64,000 nt of DNA from Hyphomicrobium sp. CS1GBMeth3 (GTDB lineage: Bacteria; Pseudomonadota; Alphaproteobacteria; Rhizobiales; Hyphomicrobiaceae). Under the pieces are notes generated by a model. It did not search any database. It was not told where the DNA came from and saw only the letters and a list, made by a program, of their open reading frames with translations. A program made the position numbers and the translations under genes. The DNA lies in the NCBI RefSeq assembly GCF_900117455.1, contig NZ_FPHO01000003.1:1082501-1146500 (forward strand), read 5' to 3'. How positions within the stretch are numbered: the stretch's first letter is position 1; the number at the start of each line of letters is the position of its first letter. Of the stretch, positions 32,182 through 41,700 are shown in pieces.

Positions 32182-32784
32182 CGGATTTTCCCCTTTCTTT
32201 CGCGGGCGCTCACTCCTCTGTCGCGCCGCAGGATTGACTCCCCGGACGGTCCGATCTAGCGTCCCCGGACAAGGCTACCCGATGCACAGGGGACCGGACA
32301 AAGAATTGTAATAATTACAGAAAGTCTATGATATCGGGCGTTGCGGGGCGCCCCGACAAGCTGTCTGCGAATAGGGACAGGTGAGTCGTGAACAGCATGT
32401 GGGGAGACCGGCATGCGCGGAGCAAAGCACCGATGAAACACCGCAAAACGAACCACAAGATCAAGTGAACGTTGTAAACGACCGCGCCAACCGCTGAAGC
32501 GGGGCGATTAGGGGTGGGAACGCCGATAGGCGAAGGAAAGGTGGGCCTTTGGCAGCGAGTGGAACAAGCGTGCAGCAAGCCTGTTTGTGACGTTTGACAT
32601 CCCGCTCGTCGTCGTACGGCACGATGTGTGCAAGACTGACTTTTGGTGCAGGAACTGAAGCGTATCGAGCGTAGAGGGCATGGCGTGCAACCGCAGCCCG
32701 CGCCGAGGGGGCTGGGGCGCGCCGGAGACTAGACGACGATCGGCAGCCAAGGCAGTCGATCACTGACCCGATGGGATCGGACAC
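32182..32784. other. 603-bp apparently non-coding stretch between rpoN and ptsN (hpf position)
   Basis: In many proteobacteria the ribosome-hibernation gene hpf (raiA), of roughly this length, lies here. All three forward frames contain repeated stops, and I could not find HPF motifs in any of them. The longest forward candidate (GTG about 32381) closes after about 38 codons. The stretch contains the palindromes TGTAATAATTACA (32307-32319) and CGGGGCGCCCCG (32344-32355). The ptsN promoter presumably lies here; a small RNA is possible. Confidence 0.6.
32307..32319. promoter_or_regulatory. 13-bp palindrome TGTAATAATTACA, possible operator
   Basis: Perfect 6-1-6 inverted repeat in the rpoN-ptsN gap, about 465 bp before ptsN. 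It has the T-N11-A shape of LysR-type boxes, but no such regulator gene is nearby, so the assignment is open. Confidence 0.3.
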
Positions 32785-33249
32785 ATGGATTTAAGCGATC
32801 TATTGGCACCCGGCGGGATCTATCCCGCGTTCGAAGCGACCAGCAAGAAGCAGGCGCTTCAGGAGCTGTCCGCGCACGCTTCCGAAGCAACCCAGATCGA
32901 CCAGCGCCTGATCTACGATACGCTGGTTCAGCGCGAGCGCCTGGGCTCGACGGGGCTTGGCCGCGGCATCGCCGTGCCGCACGTCAAGTTGCAGGGTCTT
33001 TCGGGCATCGTGTGCCTGTTCGCACGCCTCGTGAAACCGATCGATTTTGAGAGCCAGGACGACGAGCCTGTCGACCTGATCTTCCTACTGCTGGCACCCG
33101 ATCACGCCGGCGGCGATCATCTGAAGGCGCTGGCCAAGATCTCGCGTCTGGTCCGCGAGCCGGCAGCGCTCGAGCGCCTGCGCTCGGCGCCCGATCTGCA
33201 GAGCTTGAAACACGCTCTGACACTGCCTGCCGCGTCTCACGCGGCCTGA
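32785..33249 (+). CDS. ptsN: Nitrogen-PTS EIIA protein PtsN
   Basis: 154 residues of the EIIA-fructose/Ntr fold. The phosphorylated histidine is H66 in GRGIAVPHVKLQGL. It receives phosphate from PtsP (encoded at 8404-10695) via NPr and regulates potassium transport, sensor kinases and stringent response in studied species. The ATG follows GATCGGACAC without a strong ribosome site. It stands in the usual place after rpoN except that hpf is missing. Confidence 0.95.
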   Translation: MDLSDLLAPGGIYPAFEATSKKQALQELSAHASEATQIDQRLIYDTLVQRERLGSTGLGRGIAVPHVKLQGLSGIVCLFARLVKPIDFESQDDEPVDLIFLLLAPDHAGGDHLKALAKISRLVREPAALERLRSAPDLQSLKHALTLPAASHAA

Positions 33250-33267
33250 GCCACGATCAGCAGAAAT

Positions 33268-33288
33268 AGGCGGCAGGCATTGCCGCCT
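33268..33288. terminator. Terminator between ptsN and uppP
   Basis: An 8-bp perfect stem (33268-33275 with 33281-33288) around GGCAT lies between convergent genes. The minus side continues ATTTCT, so it best serves uppP. Confidence 0.6.
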
Positions 33289-33294
33289 CGGCTC

Positions 33295-34092
33295 TTAGCC
33301 GTAGACCGCGAGCGCCGCGAGCCCCGCCAAGCCGACCACGATCCGCCACCAGGCAAACGGCGTGAACCCGTGGCGCCCGATGAAGTCGAGCGCCAGCTTC
33401 ACGACCGCAACGGCCGTGACGAACGCCATCACGAACCCGACCGAGATCGGCAAAGCGTCTTCCACGTGGAGCCGCTCCCAGTTCTTGTAGAGGTCGTAGA
33501 CGAAGGCACCCGCCATCGTGGGCAGGGCGAGATAGAACGAGAACTCCGCAGCCGTTCTCTTGTTTGCGCCGAGCAGCAGCGCACCGGCGATCGTAGATCC
33601 GGAGCGGGAGACGCCCGGTATGAGTGCCAGGCACTGGAAGAGACCGATGCCAAAGGCGCGCGACGGAGGAATGGCCGCAACATCGCTGTAGCGGGTTTCG
33701 AGCTTCAGCTTATCGAGGCCGAGCAGCAGAATACCGCCAACGATCAGCATCACGCAGATGAGAACCGGCGTCTCGTACAGCACCTCCTTGATGAAGGCAT
33801 GCAGAATGACGCCAAAAAACGCCGCCGGCAGAAAGGCTACGAACAATCCCGCAACGAACCGGCGCACGGTAGGATCACTAGGCAACGTGTAAGCCATGTG
33901 GATGAGGCGCCCGAAATAGACATAGACGATGGCGAGGATCGCCCCGAGCTGGATCAGCACCTCGAATGTCTTGCCGGGGGACTCGAAACCGAGAAAATGA
34001 CCGGCAAGCAGAATGTGGCCCGTGGACGAGACAGGCAGAAATTCCGTAAGTCCTTCCAAAAAACCGAGCAGGATAGCTTGCCAAATCGGCAT
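33295..34092 (-). CDS. uppP: Undecaprenyl-diphosphatase UppP (BacA)
   Basis: 265 residues with about eight membrane helices. The two catalytic motifs are present: [20 protein letters not shown] (residues about 13-32) and [12 protein letters not shown]. It dephosphorylates undecaprenyl pyrophosphate in the inner membrane to recycle the lipid carrier for peptidoglycan and polysaccharides, and gives bacitracin tolerance. It converges on ptsN and is divergent from the GST gene. Confidence 0.95.
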   Translation of the reverse strand: MPIWQAILLGFLEGLTEFLPVSSTGHILLAGHFLGFESPGKTFEVLIQLGAILAIVYVYFGRLIHMAYTLPSDPTVRRFVAGLFVAFLPAAFFGVILHAFIKEVLYETPVLICVMLIVGGILLLGLDKLKLETRYSDVAAIPPSRAFGIGLFQCLALIPGVSRSGSTIAGALLLGANKRTAAEFSFYLALPTMAGAFVYDLYKNWERLHVEDALPISVGFVMAFVTAVAVVKLALDFIGRHGFTPFAWWRIVVGLAGLAALAVYG

Positions 34093-34255
34093 GGGACGAG
34101 GCTCTCCGGATGTGAAGGGGGGCTTGCGATCGAACTCGGAAGAGGCGGAAGGTGGGAAGGCTCGGTAGCACGTTTAAAGAAACGAGGATACGGTTCGGGC
34201 GCGGCGCACTCATGACACTGAAACGCGCGACCCTTTAGATTTCACCTAGGAAGCC

Positions 34256-34951
34256 ATGCACACGTTGACGCAGTTCAGGCTCTGCCCGAGATCGCGCTCG
34301 ATCCGTCTTGCGCTGGCCGAGCTTGGTCTCGAGGCTACGTTGGCGGATGAGCGCCCCTGGGAATGGCGTCCGGAGTTTCTGGCATTGAACCCCGCGGGCG
34401 AGTTGCCTGTGCTCGAGCTGGACGGCGGCCCCACCCTCTGCGGGGCATATGCCATTTCGGAGTATTTCGCAGCGCTCCCGGAAAACACCGAAGCAGCAAC
34501 ACCCCGAGCACCTCTGTTCGTCGGCTCGCTCGATGATCAGGCAGAGCAGCGCCGCCTCGTTGACTGGTTCCACGGCAAGCTCGATCGCGAGGTGACACGC
34601 GAGCTGCTCATCGAGCGCGTCTATGGGCACCTGATGCAAGGCCAGGCACCCGCACCGGATCCGAGCGCGCTACGCGCCATTCGCTCCAACATCCGCTATC
34701 ATCTCGCTTACGTGAACCATCTCGCGCATGACCGCCGTTGGCTCGCCGGCGACGAGCGGAGCTTCGCAGACCTCGCCGCAGCCGGTCATCTTTCGACGAT
34801 CGATTACCTCGGTGAGATTCCCTGGGACACGTATCCGGCGGCAAAGGCGTGGTACATGCGCATGAAATCCCGGCCGTCGTTCCGCACGTTGCTGTCCGAC
34901 CGCATGCCCGGCATCGCCCCGGCGCCGGTGTATGCCGACCTCGACTTCTGA
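34256..34951 (+). CDS. Glutathione S-transferase family protein
   Basis: 231 residues. The N-terminal thioredoxin-like domain starts TLTQFRLCPRSRSIRLALAE; the glutathione-binding loop is NPAGELPVLELDGG (cis-Pro), and an all-helical C-domain follows. The residue near the usual Ser/Tyr/Cys catalytic position lies in LCPRSRS. The substrate is unknown. It is followed by queG after 16 bp, so the two are likely cotranscribed. Confidence 0.9.
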   Translation: MHTLTQFRLCPRSRSIRLALAELGLEATLADERPWEWRPEFLALNPAGELPVLELDGGPTLCGAYAISEYFAALPENTEAATPRAPLFVGSLDDQAEQRRLVDWFHGKLDREVTRELLIERVYGHLMQGQAPAPDPSALRAIRSNIRYHLAYVNHLAHDRRWLAGDERSFADLAAAGHLSTIDYLGEIPWDTYPAAKAWYMRMKSRPSFRTLLSDRMPGIAPAPVYADLDF

Positions 34952-34967
34952 GGCGCAGAGTGCTGCG

Positions 34968-36113
34968 ATGATGCAAACCTCCGAGACGCTGAGCCGCCCG
35001 CGAGCTGGCGCCGACCTCAAGGCGGCACTGGCCGATCGCGCGCACGCGCTCGGCTTCGAGAGCATGCGCATCACGCGCCCCGACGCCATCCCTCAAGCCG
35101 CCGGCCGGCTGCGGGCGTTCCTCGCCAAAGGTCGCCACGGCACCATGGACTGGATGGCCGCCAACGCCGAGCGGCGCGGCGACCCGCGCACACTTTGGCC
35201 GGAGGTGCGCTCGGTCGTCATGTTGGCCATGAGCTACGCCCCCGAGACGGATCCGATGCAGGCACTAACTAATCGGCACATCGGCATTATCTCCACCTAT
35301 GCCAAGCGCAGCGACTATCATGATGTCATGAAGGGCAAGCTGAAGGAGTTGGCCGGCCTCATCGAGCGCGACACCGGCGCCCCCGTGAAGGTCTTCGTCG
35401 ACACTGCCCCCTTGATGGAAAAACCGCTGGCCGCCGCCGCCGGTATCGGCTGGCAGGGCAAGCACACCAACCTCGTCTCGCGCGACGGCGGATCCTGGTT
35501 CTTCCTCGGCGCGGTTCTCTCGGCCGCCGATCTCGAGCCTGACGCCCCGGAGGTTGACCATTGCGGGAGCTGCAGCCGCTGCCTCGACGTCTGCCCGACC
35601 AACGCTTTCCCGGCGCCCTATCAGCTCGACGCGCGCCGCTGCATCGCCTACCTGACCATCGAGCACAAGGGCCACATCCCCGAAGAGTTCCGCGAGCCGA
35701 TCGGCAACCGCATCTTCGGCTGCGACGACTGCCTCGCCGTCTGCCCGTGGAACAAGTTCGCCGCCGCGGCGCACGAAAGCCGCCTCGAGATAAAACATGA
35801 GCTCGACAACCCGCCGCTTGCCGACCTTCTCACGCTCGACGATGCAGCCTTCCGCGCCCGCTTCCGCGGCACGCCCGTCAAACGCACAGGCCGTGATCGC
35901 GTCGTGCGCAACTGCCTGATCGCAGCCGGCAACTCCCATAATCCTGCTCTGCTGCCGTTGGTCGAGACATTGCTGAACGACGCCTCGCCGCTCGTTCGCG
36001 CCATGGCCGTCTGGGCCTATCGGCGCCTCGCACCCGCCGAGGCCATCGGAACCGCCCGCGACCGCCACGCACCGGCCGAGCCTGATCCCGATGTTGCGAG
36101 GGAGTGGGCATGA
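34968..36113 (+). CDS. queG: Epoxyqueuosine reductase
   Basis: 381 residues from ATG 34968; the open frame extends to 34932 inside the GST gene. The N-domain binds cobalamin (GRHGTMDWMAANAERRGDPR), and two 4Fe-4S motifs are visible: CGSCSRCLDVCPTNAF and CDDCLAVCPWNKF. A HEAT-like tail (NSHNPALLPLVETLL) contacts tRNA. It reduces epoxyqueuosine to queuosine in the wobble position of tRNA. It overlaps the next gene by ATGA. Confidence 0.96.
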   Translation: MMQTSETLSRPRAGADLKAALADRAHALGFESMRITRPDAIPQAAGRLRAFLAKGRHGTMDWMAANAERRGDPRTLWPEVRSVVMLAMSYAPETDPMQALTNRHIGIISTYAKRSDYHDVMKGKLKELAGLIERDTGAPVKVFVDTAPLMEKPLAAAAGIGWQGKHTNLVSRDGGSWFFLGAVLSAADLEPDAPEVDHCGSCSRCLDVCPTNAFPAPYQLDARRCIAYLTIEHKGHIPEEFREPIGNRIFGCDDCLAVCPWNKFAAAAHESRLEIKHELDNPPLADLLTLDDAAFRARFRGTPVKRTGRDRVVRNCLIAAGNSHNPALLPLVETLLNDASPLVRAMAVWAYRRLAPAEAIGTARDRHAPAEPDPDVAREWA

Positions 36114-36985
36114 ACCGACGCCTGTTCTGCTTCGGCCTCGGCTACACCGCCGAAGCCTTCGCCCGCCGCGTGCGTGCCCTGGGCTGGCAGGTCGCCGGCA
36201 CCGCGCGCACGCGCGAAGGCGTCGAGCGCATCAAAAACCTCGGCTACGACGCATTCCTGTTCGACGGCGAGGAGCCATCACACGACGCGGGTGATGCCAT
36301 CGCCCACGCGACGCACGTGCTGATCTCCGCCGGCCCTGACGCAGCGGGCGATCCCACACTGCGTCACCACGGCCGCAACCTCGCAGACGCCACCCGCCTC
36401 GGCTGGATCGGCTACCTCTCCACCATCGGCGTTTACGGCAACTCTTGCGGCGAATGGGTCGACGAGACGGCGATGCCGCACCCCGGCTCCGATCGTACGC
36501 GCCGCCGTCTCGCTGCCGAGGACGACTGGCTCGCCTTCGGCCGCACCTACGGCAAGACCGTGCAGGTGTTTCGCCTCGGCGGCATTTACGGTCCAGGCCG
36601 CAGCGTTATCGAGGACATCCGCGATGGCACGGCGCGCCGCATCGTGAAGCCCGGCCAGGTTTTTAACCGCATCCACGTCGATGACATCGCGACCGTGCTC
36701 GAAGCCGCAGCGGACGGGCGCGGCACGCATGCGCTCTACAATGTCACCGACGGCGAGCCGTCGCCGCCGCAAGTGGTCGTCGAGCACGCCGCGCATCTGC
36801 TTGGCGTCGCGCCACCGCCAGAAATTCCGTTCGATGAAGCACCGCTCTCACCGATGGGCCGCAGCTTCTACAGCGAGAATCGCCGCGTGAGCAGCCAGCG
36901 CATCCGGGACGATCTCGGCGTCACGCTGCGCTATCCGAGCTATCGCGAAGGCGTCGCCGCGATCCTCGTCGCGCTCGAATCCTGA
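36110..36985 (+). CDS. NAD-dependent epimerase/dehydratase family protein
   Basis: 291 residues. The N-terminal nucleotide-binding loop is FCFGLGYTAEAFARRV, a variant of GxGxxG, and it is followed by conserved STIGVYGNSCGEWVDE and FRLGGIYGPGRS. It belongs to the YeeZ-like extended short-chain dehydrogenases; the canonical catalytic YxxxK is weak (FGRTYGKTVQ). The substrate is unknown. The ATG overlaps the queG stop, indicating translational coupling; two codons upstream a GTG is also open. Confidence 0.88.
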   Translation: MNRRLFCFGLGYTAEAFARRVRALGWQVAGTARTREGVERIKNLGYDAFLFDGEEPSHDAGDAIAHATHVLISAGPDAAGDPTLRHHGRNLADATRLGWIGYLSTIGVYGNSCGEWVDETAMPHPGSDRTRRRLAAEDDWLAFGRTYGKTVQVFRLGGIYGPGRSVIEDIRDGTARRIVKPGQVFNRIHVDDIATVLEAAADGRGTHALYNVTDGEPSPPQVVVEHAAHLLGVAPPPEIPFDEAPLSPMGRSFYSENRRVSSQRIRDDLGVTLRYPSYREGVAAILVALES

Positions 36986-37115
36986 ACGGACTGTCAGCAT
37001 TCATCCAACTTGTTGCCGAAATCGCGGTGGAGAATGCTGCAATACCTGCTGACGCGCGGCTCGTTCCGTTCAGGCGTATTGCATGTCATTCCTTTTTCCA
37101 AGTCCAGGTCGTGCC

Positions 37116-38639
37116 ATGACAATCCGAAGGTGTGCCCCGCTCACGGCCATGGTCGTGGGCTTTTCTTTTGCCGTCCCCGGCCCTGCCACGGCTACCGACA
37201 AGGCCGCACACGCCATTGCCGAGAAGTTTGCCGGCGGCGCGGAGCGCGAGGAAACAAAGCGCAAGGAAGATGCGGAGAAGCGCCAAGTCGCCGAGGCCAA
37301 GCGCAAGGCGGAGGAAGCCAAGCGGAAGAAAGCGGAAGCCGCACGCAAAAAGGCGGAAGACGCAAAGCGGCTAGCGGCGGAAGAAACCGAGATGCTGGAA
37401 CGCGCGCGCCGGGAAGCCGTCGAGCGCAAGGCCGCCCAGGACAAAGCCCGCGCCGAGGAGGATGCCGCGCGCCTTGCGGAGGAACAGCGTCTCGTCGAGG
37501 AGCAGCGCATCGCCGAAGAAAAACGTCAGGCTGAAGAAGTACGCCGCGCGGAAGAGCAACGCCTTGCCCAGGAGCGCGAGGAAGCCGAACGTGCCGAGAA
37601 GGCTCAACGTCTCGCCGAGGAACAGCGCATCGCCCGCGAAAAATACATGGCCGAGCAGCAGCGCCGCGCAGAGGAAGAGCGCCAAGCCGAGGAGCGCCGG
37701 GTCGCAGACAAAGAACGCCTCACCGAAGAGGCACGCCGTGCGGAAGAGCAGCGCCTTGCCCAGCAGCGCGAAGAGGCCGAGCGCGCCGAGAAGGCCCGTC
37801 GTCTCGCCGAGGACCAGCGTATCGCTCGCGAAAAATACATGGCCGAGCAACAGCGCCGCGCAGAGGAAGAGCGCCAAGCCGACGAACGCCGCATCGCTGA
37901 GGAGAAACGCCTCGCGGACGAAAGAGAAAAAGCCCTCGTCGCTGCGCGCGAAGCCGAGCATCACCGCCTGACCGACCGCCTCCTGCGCCTCGACGAGCAA
38001 CGCAAAGAGGATGCGAAGCACCTTGCTGAACGGCCGATGGGTCTCGGTGTACCACCTCCGGCAGCCAACACTCTTGCCGATCATGGAACGCAGTCCGTGC
38101 CGCGGCCCCCTCTAACAGGCGCCGCCCCCACAATTACGCGCGTGACAGTGCTGCTGGTCATGGAGCCGGGCACGCGCGGCATCCGCCGCTACGGCAAGAA
38201 GACGGCCGACCCTGTCCTGTGCTCGGGCCCGACATGCTGGATCAGCGGCGGCTCAGACGAGACTGCATCCGCCAAGCGTCGGCTACAGGTTCTTGGCTCA
38301 GGCAACACGCTCGGGGCTCGCGCCGCCGACTGCAACCACCACCTCGCCTGCGCCTTCCGCAACATCGACCTCAAATCTCGTGTTGCAACCGTGCAGCCGG
38401 TCGACCTGCGCATCCTGCGCCACGACCGAAGGGAATTCCTGCCCCTTGAGGCCGACCCGTCGTGCCGCGTCACGGGCGGCACGCTCACCTGCGCCAAGGT
38501 CTACACAGCCCGCACGTGGCGGGCCTGGGTCGTGCCGGAGAACATCGCCGAGCAGGCCGGCGCCGAGGCGCTGGAGGCGGCTCTCGCCAGCGGCCTCTCG
38601 GCGCGCCCGTCCACCGCTCTGATCCCGACGCGGTTCTGA
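37116..38639 (+). CDS. Exported Glu/Arg/Ala-rich coiled-coil protein with Cys-rich C-terminal domain
   Basis: 507 residues from ATG 37116 (frame open to 37083, without a ribosome site). A signal peptide (about 1-27, ending PGPATAT) precedes a very long charged helix/coiled coil to about residue 315, then a Pro-rich linker and a C-terminal domain (about 335-507) with six Cys (CSGPTCW, DCNHHLACAF, SCRVTGGTLTC) that could form disulfides. Two 55-residue units repeat with a 64-residue period (see 37542-37706 and 37734-37898). I do not recognise the family; a periplasmic structural or TolA-like spacer role is an inference. Confidence 0.78.
   Translation: MTIRRCAPLTAMVVGFSFAVPGPATATDKAAHAIAEKFAGGAEREETKRKEDAEKRQVAEAKRKAEEAKRKKAEAARKKAEDAKRLAAEETEMLERARREAVERKAAQDKARAEEDAARLAEEQRLVEEQRIAEEKRQAEEVRRAEEQRLAQEREEAERAEKAQRLAEEQRIAREKYMAEQQRRAEEERQAEERRVADKERLTEEARRAEEQRLAQQREEAERAEKARRLAEDQRIAREKYMAEQQRRAEEERQADERRIAEEKRLADEREKALVAAREAEHHRLTDRLLRLDEQRKEDAKHLAERPMGLGVPPPAANTLADHGTQSVPRPPLTGAAPTITRVTVLLVMEPGTRGIRRYGKKTADPVLCSGPTCWISGGSDETASAKRRLQVLGSGNTLGARAADCNHHLACAFRNIDLKSRVATVQPVDLRILRHDRREFLPLEADPSCRVTGGTLTCAKVYTARTWRAWVVPENIAEQAGAEALEAALASGLSARPSTALIPTRF
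37542..37706 (+). repeat. Intragenic direct repeat, copy 1
   Basis: 165 bp encoding RRAEEQRLAQEREEAER ... EERRVA. It matches the copy at 37734 at most positions, with a 192-bp period. Confidence 0.85.
37734..37898 (+). repeat. Intragenic direct repeat, copy 2
   Basis: 165 bp encoding RRAEEQRLAQQREEAER ... DERRIA. Nearly identical protein to copy 1, including the distinctive IAREKYMAEQQRRAEEERQ, so it arose by a recent in-frame duplication. Confidence 0.85.
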
Positions 38640-38682
38640 AAGCTGCCCTTTCAAAACAACGTCCCGCGGACATCAATGCAAA

Positions 38683-38707
38683 GGCGCCATCCGATCGAGA
38701 TGGCGCC
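38683..38707. terminator. Bidirectional terminator
   Basis: A 9-bp perfect stem (38683-38691 with 38699-38707), loop CGATCGA, followed by CTTTCGTT. It lies between the convergent coiled-coil and 1094-residue protein genes. Confidence 0.8.
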
Positions 38708-38733
38708 CTTTCGTTGACAGCTACGGCACGCGG

Positions 38734-41700
38734 CTAATTCAGCGTGCGCTTGACGTCGCCCGTCGCGACTTGCTGCGTCGGTGCCCGCGCCACGAGCTGA
38801 AGCTGCTGCTCGAGCTGCAGCCAATCCCGGTCCGTGCGGCGCGGATTGGCGACGAGCGCCTGATGCACCCGACGCGCCATGGCGAGAAGCACCTGCTCAT
38901 CTCCGCGCAGCGTGCCCGCGCCGCTGTCGGGCTCGAGCTGATCGACGAGATCGGCCATCACCGCCTCGTAGGGCCCCTGCGGCAGGAGCATGAGCACGTT
39001 CCAGTTCTGCTCCACCTCTTCGAACGCGTCGGCGAGCTGCTGACGCCGCAGCCCTTCCTCCGCCTCGAGCGCAGTCTCGAGGTGGGCAAAGGCACGCTCC
39101 AGGCGCGCGTGCACATGCTGGTCACGCGCACCAAGCTCCTGATCAAGAAGCCGATTGGCTTGTCTCAAGGCCAGCATCGCGTCGCCCGCGAGCCGAGCCG
39201 CTTCATAGGCCGAGCCCGAGAGAGCCGTGAAGGACTCGCCTTGAAGGCCGAGCGACTCCACCAGCGCCGCAAGGTAGCTGACCGGCTCGGGATCGCTGGC
39301 ATCTTCGGGGCCAGCCTGCCGCGTGTGATCGGCGATCGCCTGCGGCTTCGGCGTCAGCGAGCCACCAAAACCAACCTTCGCACGTTGTACGCTTCCGATC
39401 TGCGCAACGCGCGGCCCTGCCCGGCCGACCTCGCGCGCACGGATGCGCGCCAGCGTCTTGTAGAGATCCTTGTGCACGAAATAGGTATCGGGCCGCTTGC
39501 GGTCGCGCTGCACGACGTTGAACGTCGCGCCGCTGTTCAAGACGTTGAGGATTACGGGCCGCGACTCCTCCGGCGCCTCGCCGAGTGCCAACTCGGCCGT
39601 GAAACCTTCTGCCTCGTCGATGGGCACAAGCTCGGCCAGAACCGCCTCGCAATTGTCCGCCACATGAGGCAGCAGTGCCACGACGACCTGGTCCTCGAGC
39701 TGATCCATGATCAGCCCGCGCTCCGCCTTGTCGCGGTTGGATTCGAGCTCGCGCTTGATGACGGTGTTGAGGAACTCCAGAAGCTCCGAGCGCACCAGGT
39801 AATGCCCGGGCTCGTTGCCACGCCGCACTGCGCCGATGATGGCGCCGGCGTTCAGAACGTCGCGCACCTGCACAGCCGTCTCCGGGTCCAGCTCGTCGAG
39901 CCTGACCTCGTTCGAATAGCCTTCGACGTTCTCGATCGGATGCATGGCCTGCGAGACGAGGCGCGCCTTGCGGAACGTGTCCGGAAGCAGCGCCGTCTCG
40001 ATCATGGCGTTGAGCTCCTGCGAGTTCCGCGCCTTCATCGACGGCACGTCCGAGAGCGGCGAGCGCACCGCGTTGGCCCCGAACAGGCCGGTCATGAAGA
40101 TCAGACTATCGATGCCGATGGCGATGGCGAGCGCCAGATAGGCCAGCCGGTTACCGTCCTGAAACGCGTTGAGCGTCACGACGAAGTTGTGAGCCTTGTC
40201 GTCGCGGTTGAGATCGATGAACGACAGGCGCTCGCCGAGCGTATTGGCATCCGCGCTAGGCAGTCCCGAGTCGCGCAGACAGTTGCGCCCGAAGCCGAGG
40301 AGCGGATCGACACCGCCCACGGTCGGGATCTTCTCGCCGCCCGCGCAGTTCGCCGCGAACACCTTGAGACCCGTGTTGAGCGCGAACACGGCAGCCGCCG
40401 CTTCCACCGCCTGCTTCGGATCGCAATCGATGTCACGCACGCGCTCCTTGGTGGCGGCCGTGCTGATCATGGCATCGTAGAGCTGCACGCAGTGCTGATG
40501 CAGCGAGCCGAGCTTCTCGGCCGAGGGATCCTGGCGGAACTCCGCACGCGCCCGCTCGAAGGAGCCACGCACGCGCGCCGGATCGACCTTCTGACCTTCC
40601 TGCCCGAGCTGCGACGACTCCGCCGCCGTAATGCGCTGCTCGGCGGTCACCGCCTCGCCCTTGAGCTTCGCCAGTTCGCCATCGACACCGGCCAGCTCCC
40701 GCTCGATCTGCGTAATGCGCGTGTCGACCGTATCGAGGCGCTTCTGCGCGTCCTTCACACGCTCTTCCCCGATCTTGTAGTAGTCGCGAAGCCGACCGAG
40801 CTCTGACATGCGCTCGCGATAGATCGGTCCCTTGCCCACCTTGAGCGAACCTTCGACGCCTTTGTCCTCCGCCATCGCCTCGACGCGCTTAGCATCGACC
40901 TCGCGCGCGCGGCCGTCGAGCTCGGACTTCTTGGTCGCAAGGTCCGCCGCGAGCCCCGGTCGCTCCGCCTTGAGGCGCGACAGCTCATCGGTGAGCGTCA
41001 CCTTCTTGCCGGCGAGCCCGGCCTGTCCGCTGGTCGCGGTCGCAATGCGCTCCTGCTGCTCAGCGATCGAAGCGCGATGCGCCTCCATCTGGCGCGTGAA
41101 GTGTGCCTCGATCTCGGCCTCGGCCCCTTCCGACGCTTTCGATAGCGCGCCGAGCTGTTGCTCGTAGGCATGCCAGCCCTCGCTATGAAACAGCCGTTCG
41201 GCCTCGGTTATCCGGCGGCTGGAAATCGTCTCGCCGACGTCAGCAACAACGCCGGCGACCTGATTCTTGGCCCGTATCTCGGCGGCGCGCGCGCGCTGGT
41301 CCTGGGGGAAGACGACGTTGAACCGACTGTCGAACGAGAAAAAGACGCTGGTCGACATACAGACCAGGAACATCACCCACAGCATGGCATTCTTGGCGAT
41401 GATCCTGACACCCTGAGTATAGGGCCGCACCACGTCGCTCTTTGAAAAGATCATGATGCCGGCGACGGCAAGCAGAACGAGCCCGGCCGCGGCAAGACCA
41501 AAGAACAACTGGTCGTTCGAGATGCCGAACTGAACGATACCCGCCACGACGGCCGTCAGCACGAACGCAAGCCCAAGCAGCGAAAGCGCAATCATCGGCG
41601 GGCTCACGGAACGCTGGGAGCGGCCGCGCATCTGGTTCATTCCGGTGGCAAAACTCTCGCCGATGAGCCACGCGGTGATCAGCATGACCGCTTGGATACC

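Noticed and set aside
32381..32496. 38-codon GTG frame in the rpoN-ptsN gap
   Set aside because: No HPF similarity, no motif and weak codon bias.
36995..37039. CAGCATTC...GAATGCTG inverted repeat after the epimerase gene
   Set aside because: The 29-nt spacing and lack of a T-tract make it a poor terminator; could be chance.
38770..40806. 678-residue plus-strand frame opposite the 1094-residue protein
   Set aside because: Antisense shadow; Arg/Leu/His-rich, no domain.
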